Shown here: piece by piece, positions 17,700 through 28,945 of the stretch
How the letters are laid out: each line of letters opens with the position of its first letter
How positions within the stretch are numbered: the first letter of the stretch is position 1
Assembly: GCF_002295065.1 (NCBI RefSeq)
Contig: NZ_NSGG01000001.1
Location: forward strand, 458,553 to 522,552
Length of the DNA: 64,000 bases
Direction of reading: 5' to 3'
From: Mesorhizobium sp. WSM3859
GTDB taxonomy: Bacteria > Pseudomonadota > Alphaproteobacteria > Rhizobiales > Rhizobiaceae
Position numbers and translations under genes: made by a program
Notes under the pieces: model-generated
What the model was told of the DNA's origin: nothing
The model's database searches: none
Seen by the model: only the letters and a program-made list of their open reading frames with translations

Positions 17700-18983
17700 G
17701 TGGACCAGGTTGTCAATCCGCCAAAGGCGGAATCCGATACTTCCATCGAGGCAGCGCTCGGGCTCGATCGCAAGGGCGTAAACCGCAAACGCCGCCGCTT
17801 CTGGCTTTACGCCCTGCTGGCGATAGCGGTCGTCGCGGCCGGCATTGCCGCCTATCAATCGTACGCCGCCGCACCGCCAAGGATTGAGTATACCACCGTG
17901 TCTGCGGCGATCGCCGACCTCACCGTCGAGGTTTCCGCCACCGGCACGCTGCAGCCCCTCATCCAGGTCGACATCTCCAGCGAGTTGTCCGGCATCATCC
18001 GCTCGGTTGCGGTCAACGAAAACCAGCAGGTCAAGAAGGGTGACGTGCTGGCGACGCTCGATACCGCCAAGCTGGAGGTCCAGATCGAGCGTGCCACCGC
18101 CTCCGCCAAGGCGGCAGCCGCAGCTGTCGAGGACGCCAAGGTGACCTTGCAGGAAAACGAGAACGCGGTTGTGCGCGCGAGCGCGCTCACCAAGCGCGGC
18201 ATGGCGACGGACCAGTCGCTCGAAGCGGCGACCGCGACGCGCGACCGCTCGAAGGCAGCGCTCGACAGCGCCGAGGCCAATCTCGCCATCGCCCAGGCCG
18301 ACCTCAAGGCGCAGCAGACCGATCTGGCGAAAAGCACCATCTACGCGCCGATCGACGGCATCGTGCTCACACGCTCGGTCGATCCCGGCCAGACGGTCGC
18401 TTCCTCGCTGCAGGCGCCGGTGCTGTTCGTCATCGCCGCCGACCTTCGCAACATGGAATTGCAGGCTGCAGTGGACGAAGCCGATATCGGCGCGGTGAAG
18501 CCCGGCCAGCACGCCCGCTTCACCGTCGACGCTTTCCCCGACCGTCCCTTCGACGCGGAGATCCGCGACATCTCCTACGCCTCGGTGACCACCGACGGCG
18601 TCGTCACTTACAAAGCGCGCCTCGAAGTCGATAATGGCGAGCTTTTGCTCAGGCCCGGCATGACGGCGACGGTCTCGGTCGTTACCCGTCAGGCCAAGGG
18701 CGTGCTCACCGTTCCCTCGACCGCGCTCCGCTATCGCCCGATGCAACAGGCGGCGCGCGGTTGGAGCCTGAGCGACCTCTTCACCGGCCGCATGGGCCGC
18801 CCCAACCGGCAGCGCGAGCCGACCAAGGCGCCGACCGGCTCGCGCACGCTTTACGTGCTGGAGAATGGAAGGCCGCATCCGGTCAACGTCAAGATCGGTT
18901 CGACCGACGGCGAGCTGACCGAAATCACGTCAGGCCTCGATGAGGGCGCGCAAGTGATCACCGGCGCGCAGCAGCGGAGCTGA
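17700..18983 (+). CDS. Periplasmic adaptor of a MacAB-type exporter (HlyD/MacA family)
   Basis: Membrane-fusion protein for the ABC exporter encoded next to it. It has a cytoplasmic start, one membrane anchor (residues about 38-57, FWLYALLAIAVVAAGIAAYQ), a lipoyl-like half (VDISSELSGIIRSVAVNENQQVKKGDVLATLD), a long alpha-helical hairpin rich in Ala/Lys/Glu (residues about 120-210), the second lipoyl half (STIYAPIDGIVLTRSVDPGQTV) and beta-barrel domains. GTG 17700 is the likely start; no strong ribosome-binding site is seen. The ATPase gene begins five bases after the stop, so the three genes form an operon. The substrate is unknown. Confidence 0.9.
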   Translation: MDQVVNPPKAESDTSIEAALGLDRKGVNRKRRRFWLYALLAIAVVAAGIAAYQSYAAAPPRIEYTTVSAAIADLTVEVSATGTLQPLIQVDISSELSGIIRSVAVNENQQVKKGDVLATLDTAKLEVQIERATASAKAAAAAVEDAKVTLQENENAVVRASALTKRGMATDQSLEAATATRDRSKAALDSAEANLAIAQADLKAQQTDLAKSTIYAPIDGIVLTRSVDPGQTVASSLQAPVLFVIAADLRNMELQAAVDEADIGAVKPGQHARFTVDAFPDRPFDAEIRDISYASVTTDGVVTYKARLEVDNGELLLRPGMTATVSVVTRQAKGVLTVPSTALRYRPMQQAARGWSLSDLFTGRMGRPNRQREPTKAPTGSRTLYVLENGRPHPVNVKIGSTDGELTEITSGLDEGAQVITGAQQRS

Positions 18984-18987
18984 CGAC

Positions 18988-19691
18988 ATGTCGGCTCCCC
19001 TCCTCATCACCTTCGACAAGGTCTGGAAAAGCTATGGCGAGGGCGAGGCCCGCGTGCATGCGCTGGCCAGCGTCGATCTCGCCATCCGGCGCGGCGAATT
19101 CGTCGCCATCATGGGTCCCTCGGGCTCAGGCAAGTCGACGGCGATGAACATCATCGGCTGCCTCGACACGCCGACGGCTGGAACTTACTCCTTCATGGGC
19201 GTCGATGCCGGCCGGCTCGACCGCAACCGCCGCGCGCTTTTGCGCAACCTTTATGTCGGCTTCGTCTTCCAGGGCTACAACCTGTTGCCGCGCACCACGG
19301 CGGCGGAAAATGTCGAGCTGCCGCTGATCTATCGCGGCGTCGCCGCGCGCAAGCGCCGCGACCTCGCCATGCAGGCGCTGGCCGAGGTCGGGCTCGTCGG
19401 GCGCGAGCACCACACCCCGGCCGAGCTGTCGGGCGGCCAGCAGCAGCGCGTGGCGATCGCCCGCGCCATCGTCACCAGGCCGACGTTGCTCGTTGCCGAC
19501 GAACCGACCGGCAATCTCGACACCGCGCGCACGCATGAGATCATGGAGCTGCTGACAAGGCTCAATGCCGAACTCGGGCTCTCCATCGTCATGGTCACGC
19601 ACGAGGCCGATGTCGCGGACTATGCCGGCCGCACCATCCGCTTCCTCGACGGCCATGTCGCCTCTGACACCTTGACAGCGGAGGAAGCGGC

Positions 19692-19695
<4 letters not shown>
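18988..19695 (+). CDS. MacB-type ABC transporter ATP-binding protein
   Basis: A 235-residue nucleotide-binding subunit of the LolD/MacB class. Walker A is GPSGSGKST (residues about 43-51), the Q-loop region is [23 protein letters not shown], the signature is [15 protein letters not shown] (near 147-161) and Walker B is [12 protein letters not shown]. It ends [20 protein letters not shown]. Here the ATPase and permease are separate genes, unlike the fused MacB of enterobacteria. The stop overlaps the permease start by four bases. Confidence 0.93.
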
Positions 19696-20909
<1,214 letters not shown>

Positions 20910-20992
20910 CACCCGGCATCGCTCGGCTCTGTTGCCGCAAATCCTGCGGTGATAAAGCGGTCTCCTGGGAAACCTTGAAGGGGACAGACCGA

Positions 20993-21235
20993 ATGAGCAG
21001 GAAGGCGCGCGTGATCGTCGTGGCAATTGTCGTTGAGGCGTTCCTGGGCGGCATCTGGTGGTATCTGGCCCGCTTCGGTCTGGCCAACCCGGATCGCGTC
21101 GCACCCAATTTCCAGGAAGTGGTCGGCCAGACGATGGGCATGGCGATGGGCGCGCTCCTCGGCCTCTGCTTCATCCTGTTCTTCGTCGCGGCGCGTAATG
21201 ACCGCAAGGCATTGCCGCAAAAGGAACGGCTCTGA
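20993..21235 (+). CDS. Small two-helix membrane protein, function unknown
   Basis: An 80-residue protein with two hydrophobic helices (VIVVAIVVEAFLGGIWWYL and MAMGALLGLCFILFFVAA) and a charged C-terminus (RNDRKALPQKERL). ATG 20993 is preferred to a TTG 18 bases upstream because AAGGGGAC lies about 8 bases before it. It is 83 bases past the permease gene and may be cotranscribed or independent. I do not recognise the family. Confidence 0.6.
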   Translation: MSRKARVIVVAIVVEAFLGGIWWYLARFGLANPDRVAPNFQEVVGQTMGMAMGALLGLCFILFFVAARNDRKALPQKERL

Positions 21236-21268
21236 TCGCCGCGACAGAATGGAGCCGCGAACTGCCTG

Positions 21269-21744
21269 TCAAAACGGCAGCCGCGCATTCTCCTTGACCT
21301 CTTTCATGACGAAGAACGTCCGGGTCTGCCGGACACCGGGCAGCGCGATCAGCTTCTGGCCGTGCAGCTTGTTGAAATCCGCCATGTCGCGCACGCGTAT
21401 CTTCAACAGATAGTCGAAGTCGCCGGCCACGAGATTGCAGTCCAGAACTTCCTTGAGCTTCAGCACCGCCTCCTCGAAAGCGCCGAAGCTTTCGGGCGTC
21501 GAGCGGTCGAGCACGACTCCGACCATGACCAGCGCGCCAAGCCCCACCGCGGCGGGCGCGATCTCCGCCCTCACTCCGGTGATGTAGCCCTCTTCGAACA
21601 GGCGTTGCGTGCGCCGATGGCAGGTGGCGGCGCTGACATTCACCCGGGCCGCCAACTCGGCATTGGTCAACCGCCCTCGGCCTGCAGGGCCCGCAGGATC
21701 TTGACGTCGATGCGGTCGAAAGCTGAAGTGGAAGATTCTTCCAT
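21269..21744 (-). pseudogene. acdR: Lrp/AsnC-family regulator of acdS (AcdR-like), frameshifted
   Basis: Read from ATG 21744 the product begins MEESSTSAFDRIDVKILRAL, the normal Lrp HTH start, then reaches a TGA after LQAEGG. The rest of a complete Lrp protein (TNAELAARVNVSAATCHRRT recognition helix, then the RAM/AsnC domain to VKENARLPF) continues in the next frame to 21269. One C appears to be missing near 21672-21678 (GAGGGCGGTTGACC where GAGGGCCGGTTGACC would restore frame). It is divergent from acdS, the arrangement of acdR-acdS in other proteobacteria, where AcdR activates acdS. It may be a true inactivation or a base-calling error; translation could restart at ATG 21670, but without helix 1. 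Confidence 0.8.
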
Positions 21745-21892
21745 TTTCCTAACCTGTATAGCTGTTTTATCCAACACCTAGCGCGATCTTTGGCGCTTAT
21801 ATAAAATCTTGAAGGCAAGTTCGGGAGCACTTTTCATGCATTTCGCCCTATCCTGGGCGTGTTGAAAAACGGCTATGGCGGAGGGCAGGTCA

Positions 21893-22966
21893 ATGTCGCT
21901 TCTCGAGAAATTTGAACGGTATCCGCTGACCTTCGGACCGACGCCGATCGAGCATCTGCCGCGTCTCAGCGCGGCGCTCGGCGGCAAGGTGCGGGTCTAC
22001 GCAAAGCGTGACGATTGCAATTCCGGGCTGGCCATGGGCGGCAACAAGCTGCGCAAGCTCGAATATATCGTGCCCGATGCGATCGCGTCGGGCGCCGACA
22101 CGCTGGTGTCGATCGGCGGCGTCCAATCGAACCACACGCGCATGGTCGCCGCGACGGCCGCCAAGATCGGCATGAAATGCGTGGTGATCCAGGAGAAATG
22201 GGTGCCGCACTATGATGCGGTCTACGACCGGGTCGGCAATATCCTGCTGACGCGCCTGATGGGCGCCGACAGCCGGCTCGTCGACGACGGTTTCGACATC
22301 GGCATCCGCAAGAGCTGGCAGGATGCGATCCAGTCGGTCAAGGATGCAGGTGGCAAGCCCTACCCTATCCCCGCCGGCGCTTCGGTGCACAAGTTCGGTG
22401 GCCTGGGCTATGTCGGCTTTGCCGAGGAGGTGGCGAAGCAGGAAGCCGAACTCGGTTTCAAATTCGACTACATCATCGTCTGTGTCGTGACCGGCTCGAC
22501 ACAGGCCGGCATGATCGTCGGCTTCGCCGCTCAAGATCGCGCCGACCGGGTGATCGGCATCGATGCCTCCGGCACGCCCGACCAGACCCGCGCCCAGGTC
22601 CGCCGCATCGTCGACGACACCGCCGCTCTCGTCGGGCTGGGCCGCGCCGTCCGCGAGGACGAAATCGTCATCAATCCCGACTATGCCCATCCCGCCTATG
22701 GCGTTCCATCGAACGAAACGAACGACGCGATCCGGCTGGCGGCTCGCACCGAGGCGATGATCACCGATCCGGTCTACGAGGGAAAGTCGATGCAGGGGCT
22801 GATCGACCTGACCCGGAAAGGGTTTTTCCCCGAAGGTTCGAGAATTCTCTATGCGCATCTCGGCGGCGCGCCGGCCATCAACGGTTACAGCTATTACTAC
22901 AAGGACGACGGCGCCCCCGGAGAAGGCGCGTCGCATGACGACGCTCTGCCGCCGCTCTTTCCATGA
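21893..22966 (+). CDS. acdS: 1-aminocyclopropane-1-carboxylate (ACC) deaminase AcdS
   Basis: PLP enzyme that cleaves the plant ethylene precursor ACC to 2-oxobutyrate and ammonia, a trait tied to root nodulation and growth promotion. The PLP lysine is Lys52 ([10 protein letters not shown]). The residues that separate true ACC deaminases from D-cysteine desulfhydrases are present: Tyr295-Glu296 in VYEGKSM and Leu323 in AHLGGAPA, equal to Pseudomonas Glu295 and Leu322 with a one-residue offset. ATG 21893 has GAGGGCAGG upstream. At 357 residues it is about 20 longer than usual, with a C-terminal tail ([18 protein letters not shown]) beyond the normal end. The divergent regulator is frameshifted. 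Confidence 0.95.
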   Translation: MSLLEKFERYPLTFGPTPIEHLPRLSAALGGKVRVYAKRDDCNSGLAMGGNKLRKLEYIVPDAIASGADTLVSIGGVQSNHTRMVAATAAKIGMKCVVIQEKWVPHYDAVYDRVGNILLTRLMGADSRLVDDGFDIGIRKSWQDAIQSVKDAGGKPYPIPAGASVHKFGGLGYVGFAEEVAKQEAELGFKFDYIIVCVVTGSTQAGMIVGFAAQDRADRVIGIDASGTPDQTRAQVRRIVDDTAALVGLGRAVREDEIVINPDYAHPAYGVPSNETNDAIRLAARTEAMITDPVYEGKSMQGLIDLTRKGFFPEGSRILYAHLGGAPAINGYSYYYKDDGAPGEGASHDDALPPLFP

Positions 22967-22970
22967 GGCA

Positions 22971-23705
22971 TTAGCAAACCTCGCCGCTGTCGGCGAAATG
23001 CCATTCGATCAGCGGTTTCATATGCCCCATAAGACCATCCGGCAGATCGGCGGCGTTGCGGATTATGACCGGCCCTTCGATCTCCGGCTCAGCTTCGGCG
23101 GCGACGAAGGCGCTGATGCGCCGCGCCAGCGCGTCGGCCGTTTCGGCAACATGGTAGCGGCGGAAGATCACCGTGCCACTCGCCGTCGACAGCGCGTGAT
23201 AGCGCTGTCCGCGTTCAGCCTGCGACAGGTCGAGCCCTGTCTCCTCCCCCACCTCGCGGATCATGTTGAAATCGACATCGACCAGCCCGGCACGGAAGTC
23301 GACCGGCTCGAACGAGCCGGCGGCGAAATAGACGCGGCCCGCATTGACCGTGTGCCGGCCCATGCGGATCGCCACAAGCGCATTGTCGCCGGCGACCAGC
23401 ATGGCGTGCGCATAGGCATGCTCGGCGCCGGAGTTCTCGCGCCGCTTGCGCCATAGCATGAAGGTCGAGAACCTCACCGCGTGGCAGCGGCCGACGAGGC
23501 GGCTGTCTCTGTAAGCGAGCTCGGAAAGCAGCACCACCGTGCCATCGAACAGCGCCGGGTTGGCCGCCATTTCCTGCCGCCAGTTCTCGGCGATCGCGTC
23601 CGCATTGCTCAGTGCAAAGGGATGCGGGCTGGGATCGAGGCGGACGTCGATCGCATCGACCGGCAGGATGACGTTGCGGGGCAGATCGAAACTCAATGGG
23701 GTCAC
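22971..23705 (-). CDS. Nudix-domain hydrolase
   Basis: A 244-residue protein with a Nudix-like region: NAGRVYFAAGSFEPVDFRAG, then MIREVGEETGLDL (the REVGEETG core of the Nudix box, near residues 150-162). Substrate unknown. GTG 23705 is chosen because it overlaps the TGA of the upstream endonuclease-fold gene (GTGA), and the sequence turns conserved exactly there (VTPLSFDLPRNVILPV). The frame is open about 90 codons further upstream as a shadow of that gene. The two genes form an operon, convergent with acdS, which ends only 5 bases away. Confidence 0.8.
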   Translation of the reverse strand: MTPLSFDLPRNVILPVDAIDVRLDPSPHPFALSNADAIAENWRQEMAANPALFDGTVVLLSELAYRDSRLVGRCHAVRFSTFMLWRKRRENSGAEHAYAHAMLVAGDNALVAIRMGRHTVNAGRVYFAAGSFEPVDFRAGLVDVDFNMIREVGEETGLDLSQAERGQRYHALSTASGTVIFRRYHVAETADALARRISAFVAAEAEPEIEGPVIIRNAADLPDGLMGHMKPLIEWHFADSGEVC

Positions 23706-24814
23706 GCCATGTCCAATGTGATCGCCACGGGGCAATGGTCGGACGCTTTCGGCCTGTCCCAGCCGGCGCGCGGGAAACGCTCGACCTCCTGGCCCGCCGG
23801 GAAGATGGTGCGCCAGGGCTGGCCGTGGCGGATGATGTCCGGCACGGCGGTCGCGTTCTTCGCCGCCAGGGCTTTCGACAGGAGGATGTAATCGAGCTGG
23901 CAGAGATGCCGCTCCTCCGGGCCGCGCGTGTGGTAGAAGCTCCAGCGGTCCATCTCCGGCCGCCGCTCGACGACGTTCTCGCAAAAGCCGCCGGCGGTCA
24001 GGACGTTGATCGAGGACAAGGCTTCGTCGACAACCTCGAAACGGTAGCCGTCGAAGCTGTCGCCCTCGATCCTCACACGCTGCCGGTAATCGTTCATGTC
24101 GCCGCAGATCGCCCAGCGCTTGTCGGCGGCATGGTCCTTGCCGAAACGCTCCTCGATGATGCGGCGCACGGCCTGCGCCTCGGCCATGCGCAGCGGCATT
24201 GTCGCCTCGCGGCCGTCTAGCCCGTTGCGCGGTGAGCCCATCGACTTGAAATGCACGAGATAGAGAGTCAGCGGCACGCCGCCGACAGTGAGGTCGACCT
24301 CCAGGCAGTCCCGGCGAAAGATGCGGTCGCTCGCCACATGTCCGAGCGCCGCAAGTTCCGGCGTGAAGAGGCCGAACCGCTCGAACGTGACATAGGCATG
24401 GCTCGTCATGCGCACGAACTCGATCGGCTGGCCCTCCAGGGTCTGGTTGCGCATCATCACTGCGACATCGATGCCGCGGGAGTCGTTCCCGGCCGTGGTG
24501 TATTTCTGCCGGTAGCCCTGCCCGATCATCTTGAACAGATAGCCATATTCGAACGCCTTGAGCGCCTCGATATTGTCGACCTCCTGCATGCAGATGATGT
24601 CCGCGCGGGTGGCCGCGATGGCGAGCGCCGTCAACTGGCGGGTGTCGTCGGACTGGGCGATCGCGCGGGCCTGTTCGAGGACCCGGTATTCGGCCTCGCT
24701 CTGGATCTCGAACAGCGCTAGCGTGCGGTCTTCATTGAGCTGGTTGCGATAGCCCGAAAAATCGAACCTGTTCATCAGGTTCTCGACATTGAAAGTGGCG
24801 AGCCGCAGCGACAT
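23702..24814 (-). CDS. Endonuclease/exonuclease/phosphatase-family protein
   Basis: A 370-residue protein of the EEP (DNase I-like) fold. Active-site blocks are RLATFNVENLMNRF (residues 4-17), IICMQEVDNIEALKAFE (near 71-87, the metal-binding Glu), YLVHFKSMGSPRNG, WAICGDMNDY (near 239-248) and the C-terminal KASDHCPVAITLD (the catalytic Asp-His pair). Its nucleic-acid or phosphoester substrate is unknown. ATG 24814 is preferred to an ATG 84 bases upstream, as homology begins at MSLRLATFN. It is coupled to the Nudix gene, suggesting a shared nucleotide or phosphate-ester theme. Confidence 0.85.
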   Translation of the reverse strand: MSLRLATFNVENLMNRFDFSGYRNQLNEDRTLALFEIQSEAEYRVLEQARAIAQSDDTRQLTALAIAATRADIICMQEVDNIEALKAFEYGYLFKMIGQGYRQKYTTAGNDSRGIDVAVMMRNQTLEGQPIEFVRMTSHAYVTFERFGLFTPELAALGHVASDRIFRRDCLEVDLTVGGVPLTLYLVHFKSMGSPRNGLDGREATMPLRMAEAQAVRRIIEERFGKDHAADKRWAICGDMNDYRQRVRIEGDSFDGYRFEVVDEALSSINVLTAGGFCENVVERRPEMDRWSFYHTRGPEERHLCQLDYILLSKALAAKNATAVPDIIRHGQPWRTIFPAGQEVERFPRAGWDRPKASDHCPVAITLDMA

Positions 24815-24981
24815 GGCCGTGACCTTTGCCTGCAAGCGAGGGCGAAGACAAGAGCCAGGCTCGATGCTCGTTATGGTTGATGGAACCTTTCCGTTCATCT
24901 TCCGTTCAGACAGAAAGTTCCAACAATAACCCCATTCCCCGGGTGCTCTGGGCGTGGGGCCTTTACTCCTTGGAGAGTGAG

Positions 24982-25587
24982 ATGAAACCGCTCTTTTCTT
25001 CCTTCAGATCCGGGCTTTTGGCCCTGGGTCTCGCCGCCGGCGTTACAGCGCCGTCGGTCGCAGGCCCGATCCTGCAACCCGATCTCTCGCCCGCCACCAG
25101 CGCGGTGGCACCCACGATCGTCCCCGTGCGCGACAGTTGGGCCGGCGGCAACAACTACTCGCCGCAGATGTATGACTGGCGCTGGCGGCGCGGCGGCGAG
25201 TGGCGCGGCCGCGATTTCAGACGCGACGGCAACCGGCACTTCTCCCGCAACTGGGACCGCAACTGGGACAGAGACAGGTGGAATGGCGATGGCGACTGGC
25301 GCTGGCGGCACCATCACCGCCGGCACTTCCGTGACAGCGACGCCGCGATCCTAGGGCTGGGTCTCGGCCTCGGCTTGGGCAGCTTGGCCTACAACAATTA
25401 CTACGGTCCCGACTATTACGACCCCTATCCGCGCTACGTTCAGCCGCGGCGCATTTACCGGACCGAGCGGCTTTCCAGGGCCCATGTCCAATGGTGCTAC
25501 GACCGCTACCGGTCTTATCGGGCCTGGGACAACACGTTCCAGCCCAACTACGGCCCGCGCCGGCAGTGCATTTCGCCCTATATCTGA
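24982..25587 (+). CDS. Secreted BA14K-family protein
   Basis: A 201-residue exported protein. A signal peptide ([28 protein letters not shown]) is followed by a low-complexity Arg/Trp/Asp-rich middle ([16 protein letters not shown]), a Gly/Leu run ([18 protein letters not shown]) and the C-terminal BA14K domain ([19 protein letters not shown], then [10 protein letters not shown]) with its two conserved cysteines. BA14K proteins are Rhizobiales surface immunogens with lectin-like activity reported in Brucella. ATG 24982 follows TTGGAGAGTGAG. A strong terminator follows. Confidence 0.88.
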   Translation: MKPLFSSFRSGLLALGLAAGVTAPSVAGPILQPDLSPATSAVAPTIVPVRDSWAGGNNYSPQMYDWRWRRGGEWRGRDFRRDGNRHFSRNWDRNWDRDRWNGDGDWRWRHHHRRHFRDSDAAILGLGLGLGLGSLAYNNYYGPDYYDPYPRYVQPRRIYRTERLSRAHVQWCYDRYRSYRAWDNTFQPNYGPRRQCISPYI

Positions 25588-25602
25588 GCGGCCTGCTTGC
25601 AC

Positions 25603-25633
25603 AGAAACGGCGCCCATCGCGGGCGCCGTTTCT
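25603..25633 (+). terminator. Intrinsic terminator after the BA14K gene
   Basis: A perfect 13-bp stem AGAAACGGCGCCC/GGGCGCCGTTTCT with loop ATCGC begins 16 bases after the stop and is followed by ATTTTGG. The short T-run favours termination on the plus strand. Confidence 0.8.
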
Positions 25634-25757
25634 ATTTTGGCAACCTGTGCTCGCCATCGGCCGATATAACCTTAAATTCATCGGCGGCTGCTATTCATCA
25701 ATGCGGTGTCCCCCCAATATGACGATTCGCGCGAACGGAGTGCGAGACGTGCTCGCC

Positions 25758-26042
25758 ATGGCCGAAAACGAACACAGAAACCAACACAGGCAACGCGTGC
25801 TGAAGGGCGCGGCGATCCTGACCGGCATCAACAATTCCGAAGTGAGATGCACGGTGCGCAACATGCATTCGAACGGCGCGGAGCTGAAAGTGCCGATCGA
25901 TTCGCGAGTGCCGGACGAATTCCTGCTCTATGTGCCTGTCGACGGCATCGGCTACAGGGCCGTGGTGCGCTGGCGCCGCGAGGACCGCATCGGCGTCGAG
26001 TTCACCGGCACCGAGCCCAAGCCACACTGGCACTACGGCTGA
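25758..26042 (+). CDS. PilZ-domain protein
   Basis: A 94-residue single-domain protein of the PilZ type. An Arg-rich start (HRNQHRQRVLKGAAI) resembles the RxxxR c-di-GMP motif, and NMHSNGAELKV occupies the place of the (D/N)xSxxG motif; RAVVRWRREDRIGVEF is the closing strand pair. c-di-GMP binding is likely but the second motif is degenerate (NMHSNG). ATG 25758 is the chosen start; GTG 25749 is possible and has ACGGAG at a fair distance. It is convergent with a second PilZ gene 18 bases away. Confidence 0.75.
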   Translation: MAENEHRNQHRQRVLKGAAILTGINNSEVRCTVRNMHSNGAELKVPIDSRVPDEFLLYVPVDGIGYRAVVRWRREDRIGVEFTGTEPKPHWHYG

Positions 26043-26060
26043 AGGGCTGAGCACGCCTTA

Positions 26061-26333
26061 TCAGGCGACGAATTGAACGCCGACCAGTCTCGCCGAGCGC
26101 CAGCGCACAAGCGCGGCACGCGCAATGCCATTGACCACCAGCTCGAAGCCCTGCGGCACGCCGGTCGCATCGCCGAAGCTCAGTTGCGCGCCGTGTTCGG
26201 ACTCGTTGCGCACCGATCCTTCCACCGCTCCGAAGCCGCCGTTGAACCGCAAGGTTGCGCCCCTGAGCACACGCCTGCGCCGCTCCATCCGGCGTTCGCC
26301 GGCAAATGCCGCGCCATTATCCGTCGTTTCCAT
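26061..26333 (-). CDS. PilZ-domain protein (second, convergent copy)
   Basis: A 90-residue protein with the same layout as its convergent neighbour: RRMERRRRVLRGATLRF (RxxxR motif), NESEHGAQLSF in the second-motif position and RAALVRWRSARLVGVQF. The two products align over their whole length, which suggests an old duplication with inversion. ATG 26333 has TAGGAG about 8 bases upstream. The second motif is even less canonical here, so nucleotide binding is uncertain. Confidence 0.72.
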   Translation of the reverse strand: METTDNGAAFAGERRMERRRRVLRGATLRFNGGFGAVEGSVRNESEHGAQLSFGDATGVPQGFELVVNGIARAALVRWRSARLVGVQFVA

Positions 26334-26413
26334 CGCCAGTCTCCTACCAAGTTCTGGGCCATCCGAAGCGAATCGTGTGCCAGCGTAGTCGTACCGGAAT
26401 GAAACAGCCGGAC

Positions 26414-26443
26414 GAAAAAAGCCGGCGGATCGCTCCACCGGCT
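26414..26443 (-). terminator. Intrinsic terminator downstream of ilvC
   Basis: On the minus strand, AGCCGGTGGA-GCGA-TCCGCCGGCT (9 of 10 pairs plus one G-U) is followed by a run of six T. It lies about 125 bases past the ilvC stop; the duplicated ilvC tail at 26472-26508 sits in between. Confidence 0.85.
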
Positions 26444-26471
26444 TCTCCAAGCAGTATCAAATTTCGAACTG

Positions 26472-26508
26472 GTTATTCGCCTTGTCGACCAGCTTGTTCT
26501 TCGCGATC
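26472..26508 (-). repeat. Duplicated 3' tail of ilvC
   Basis: 37 bp that match the last codons of ilvC (26570-26606) with two mismatches, in direct orientation and 98 bp apart. In the corresponding frame it reads [16 protein letters not shown] and then TGA, like the ilvC end [12 protein letters not shown]. It lies between the gene and its terminator. Confidence 0.85.
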
Positions 26509-26566
26509 ACCCGCGCTACCGCAGGGCAAAGCCCGAGGACGCGCAAGGGGGAAGAAGTGGATCGCC

Positions 26567-28265
<1,699 letters not shown>

Positions 28266-28298
28266 GGTCTTTCCCGTTCTTCCGGCCGCCCATGGCGT

Positions 28299-28313
28299 AC
28301 CGTACGTTACGGT
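28299..28313. promoter_or_regulatory. Palindrome upstream of the TetR gene (likely operator)
   Basis: ACCGTACGTTACGGT has perfect 6-bp arms around a 3-bp centre, 34 bases before the proposed GTG start. The size and position suit an autoregulated TetR operator; no direct evidence exists for binding. Confidence 0.6.
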
Positions 28314-28393
28314 TCGGCTTATCGCGCATTCCGGTTTCCGATGCAAGGGGGCTGCCGCGAAAAATGACCGGCGGAATTGCCAAGGCTCGTCAG

Positions 28394-28849
28394 CTAATCG
28401 CTGGCCGGCGGATCGCGCAGCCTTCCGAGCAGGCTGGCCAATGTCTTCAGGTCCTGGACTGAAAGCCTGTCGCCCATTCGGTCGGCGATGCAAGCGCCAT
28501 AGACCGCCCAGATGCAGCGGCGCATCTCCCGGCCGCTTGCCGTGATGCGAACGGTCTGCCCGCGGCCGTCGTCGGAAACGGGCAGCTTTTCGACCAGGCC
28601 ATCCGCCTCCAGCCGGGCCAGCAGCCGTGAGACTCCGTATTGCGCCAACAGCACGCGATCGATCAGCTCGAACGGCCTGAGCCCGCCCTCGCCCGCTTCG
28701 GCAAGCTCGTGCAGCACGTCATACCAGGCGAGCGGCGGCAGGCCGTTTGCTTTCAGCGCATCCTCGGTGCTTTCGACCAGTTGGCGCGAGACGCGCACGA
28801 GGCGCGCCCAGGCTGCGATGGCTTCTAGCGATGGCGATTTCTTCGTCAT
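28394..28849 (-). CDS. MarR-family transcriptional regulator
   Basis: A 151-residue winged-helix regulator. It shows LPPLAWYDVLHELAEAGEGG (residues about 37-56), the recognition region DRVLLAQYGVSRLLARLEADGLVEK and the wing PVSDDGRGQTVRITASG. It is divergent from the Rieske-GST pair, and three near-identical palindromes fill the 96-bp gap. This strongly suggests that it represses that operon and itself, releasing on binding an aromatic or electrophilic ligand, as usual for the family. The ligand is unknown. Confidence 0.88.
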   Translation of the reverse strand: MTKKSPSLEAIAAWARLVRVSRQLVESTEDALKANGLPPLAWYDVLHELAEAGEGGLRPFELIDRVLLAQYGVSRLLARLEADGLVEKLPVSDDGRGQTVRITASGREMRRCIWAVYGACIADRMGDRLSVQDLKTLASLLGRLRDPPASD

Positions 28850-28868
28850 CGGCGCAGCCTAGTGGATA

Positions 28869-28929
28869 GATGCAATTGCATCAAGCTTGACGATCGATGC
28901 ATTTGCATTCATATAGATGCAATTGCATC
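28869..28929. promoter_or_regulatory. Three MarR operator-like palindromes and promoter
   Basis: The perfect 14-bp palindrome GATGCAATTGCATC occurs at 28869-28882 and again at 28916-28929, with a near copy GATGCATTTGCATT at 28896-28909. A candidate plus-strand promoter, TTGACG (28887-28892) and CATATA (28910-28915) with a 17-bp spacer, is straddled by boxes two and three. The ribosome-binding site AAGGAG (28932) follows at once. Binding here would block both divergent promoters. Confidence 0.8.
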
Positions 28930-28945
28930 GATAAGGAGTTCTCCG

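Noticed and set aside
21893..22966. D-cysteine desulfhydrase as the identity of the acdS product
   Set aside because: Glu296 and Leu323 (Pseudomonas 295/322) are the ACC deaminase residues; desulfhydrases carry others there.
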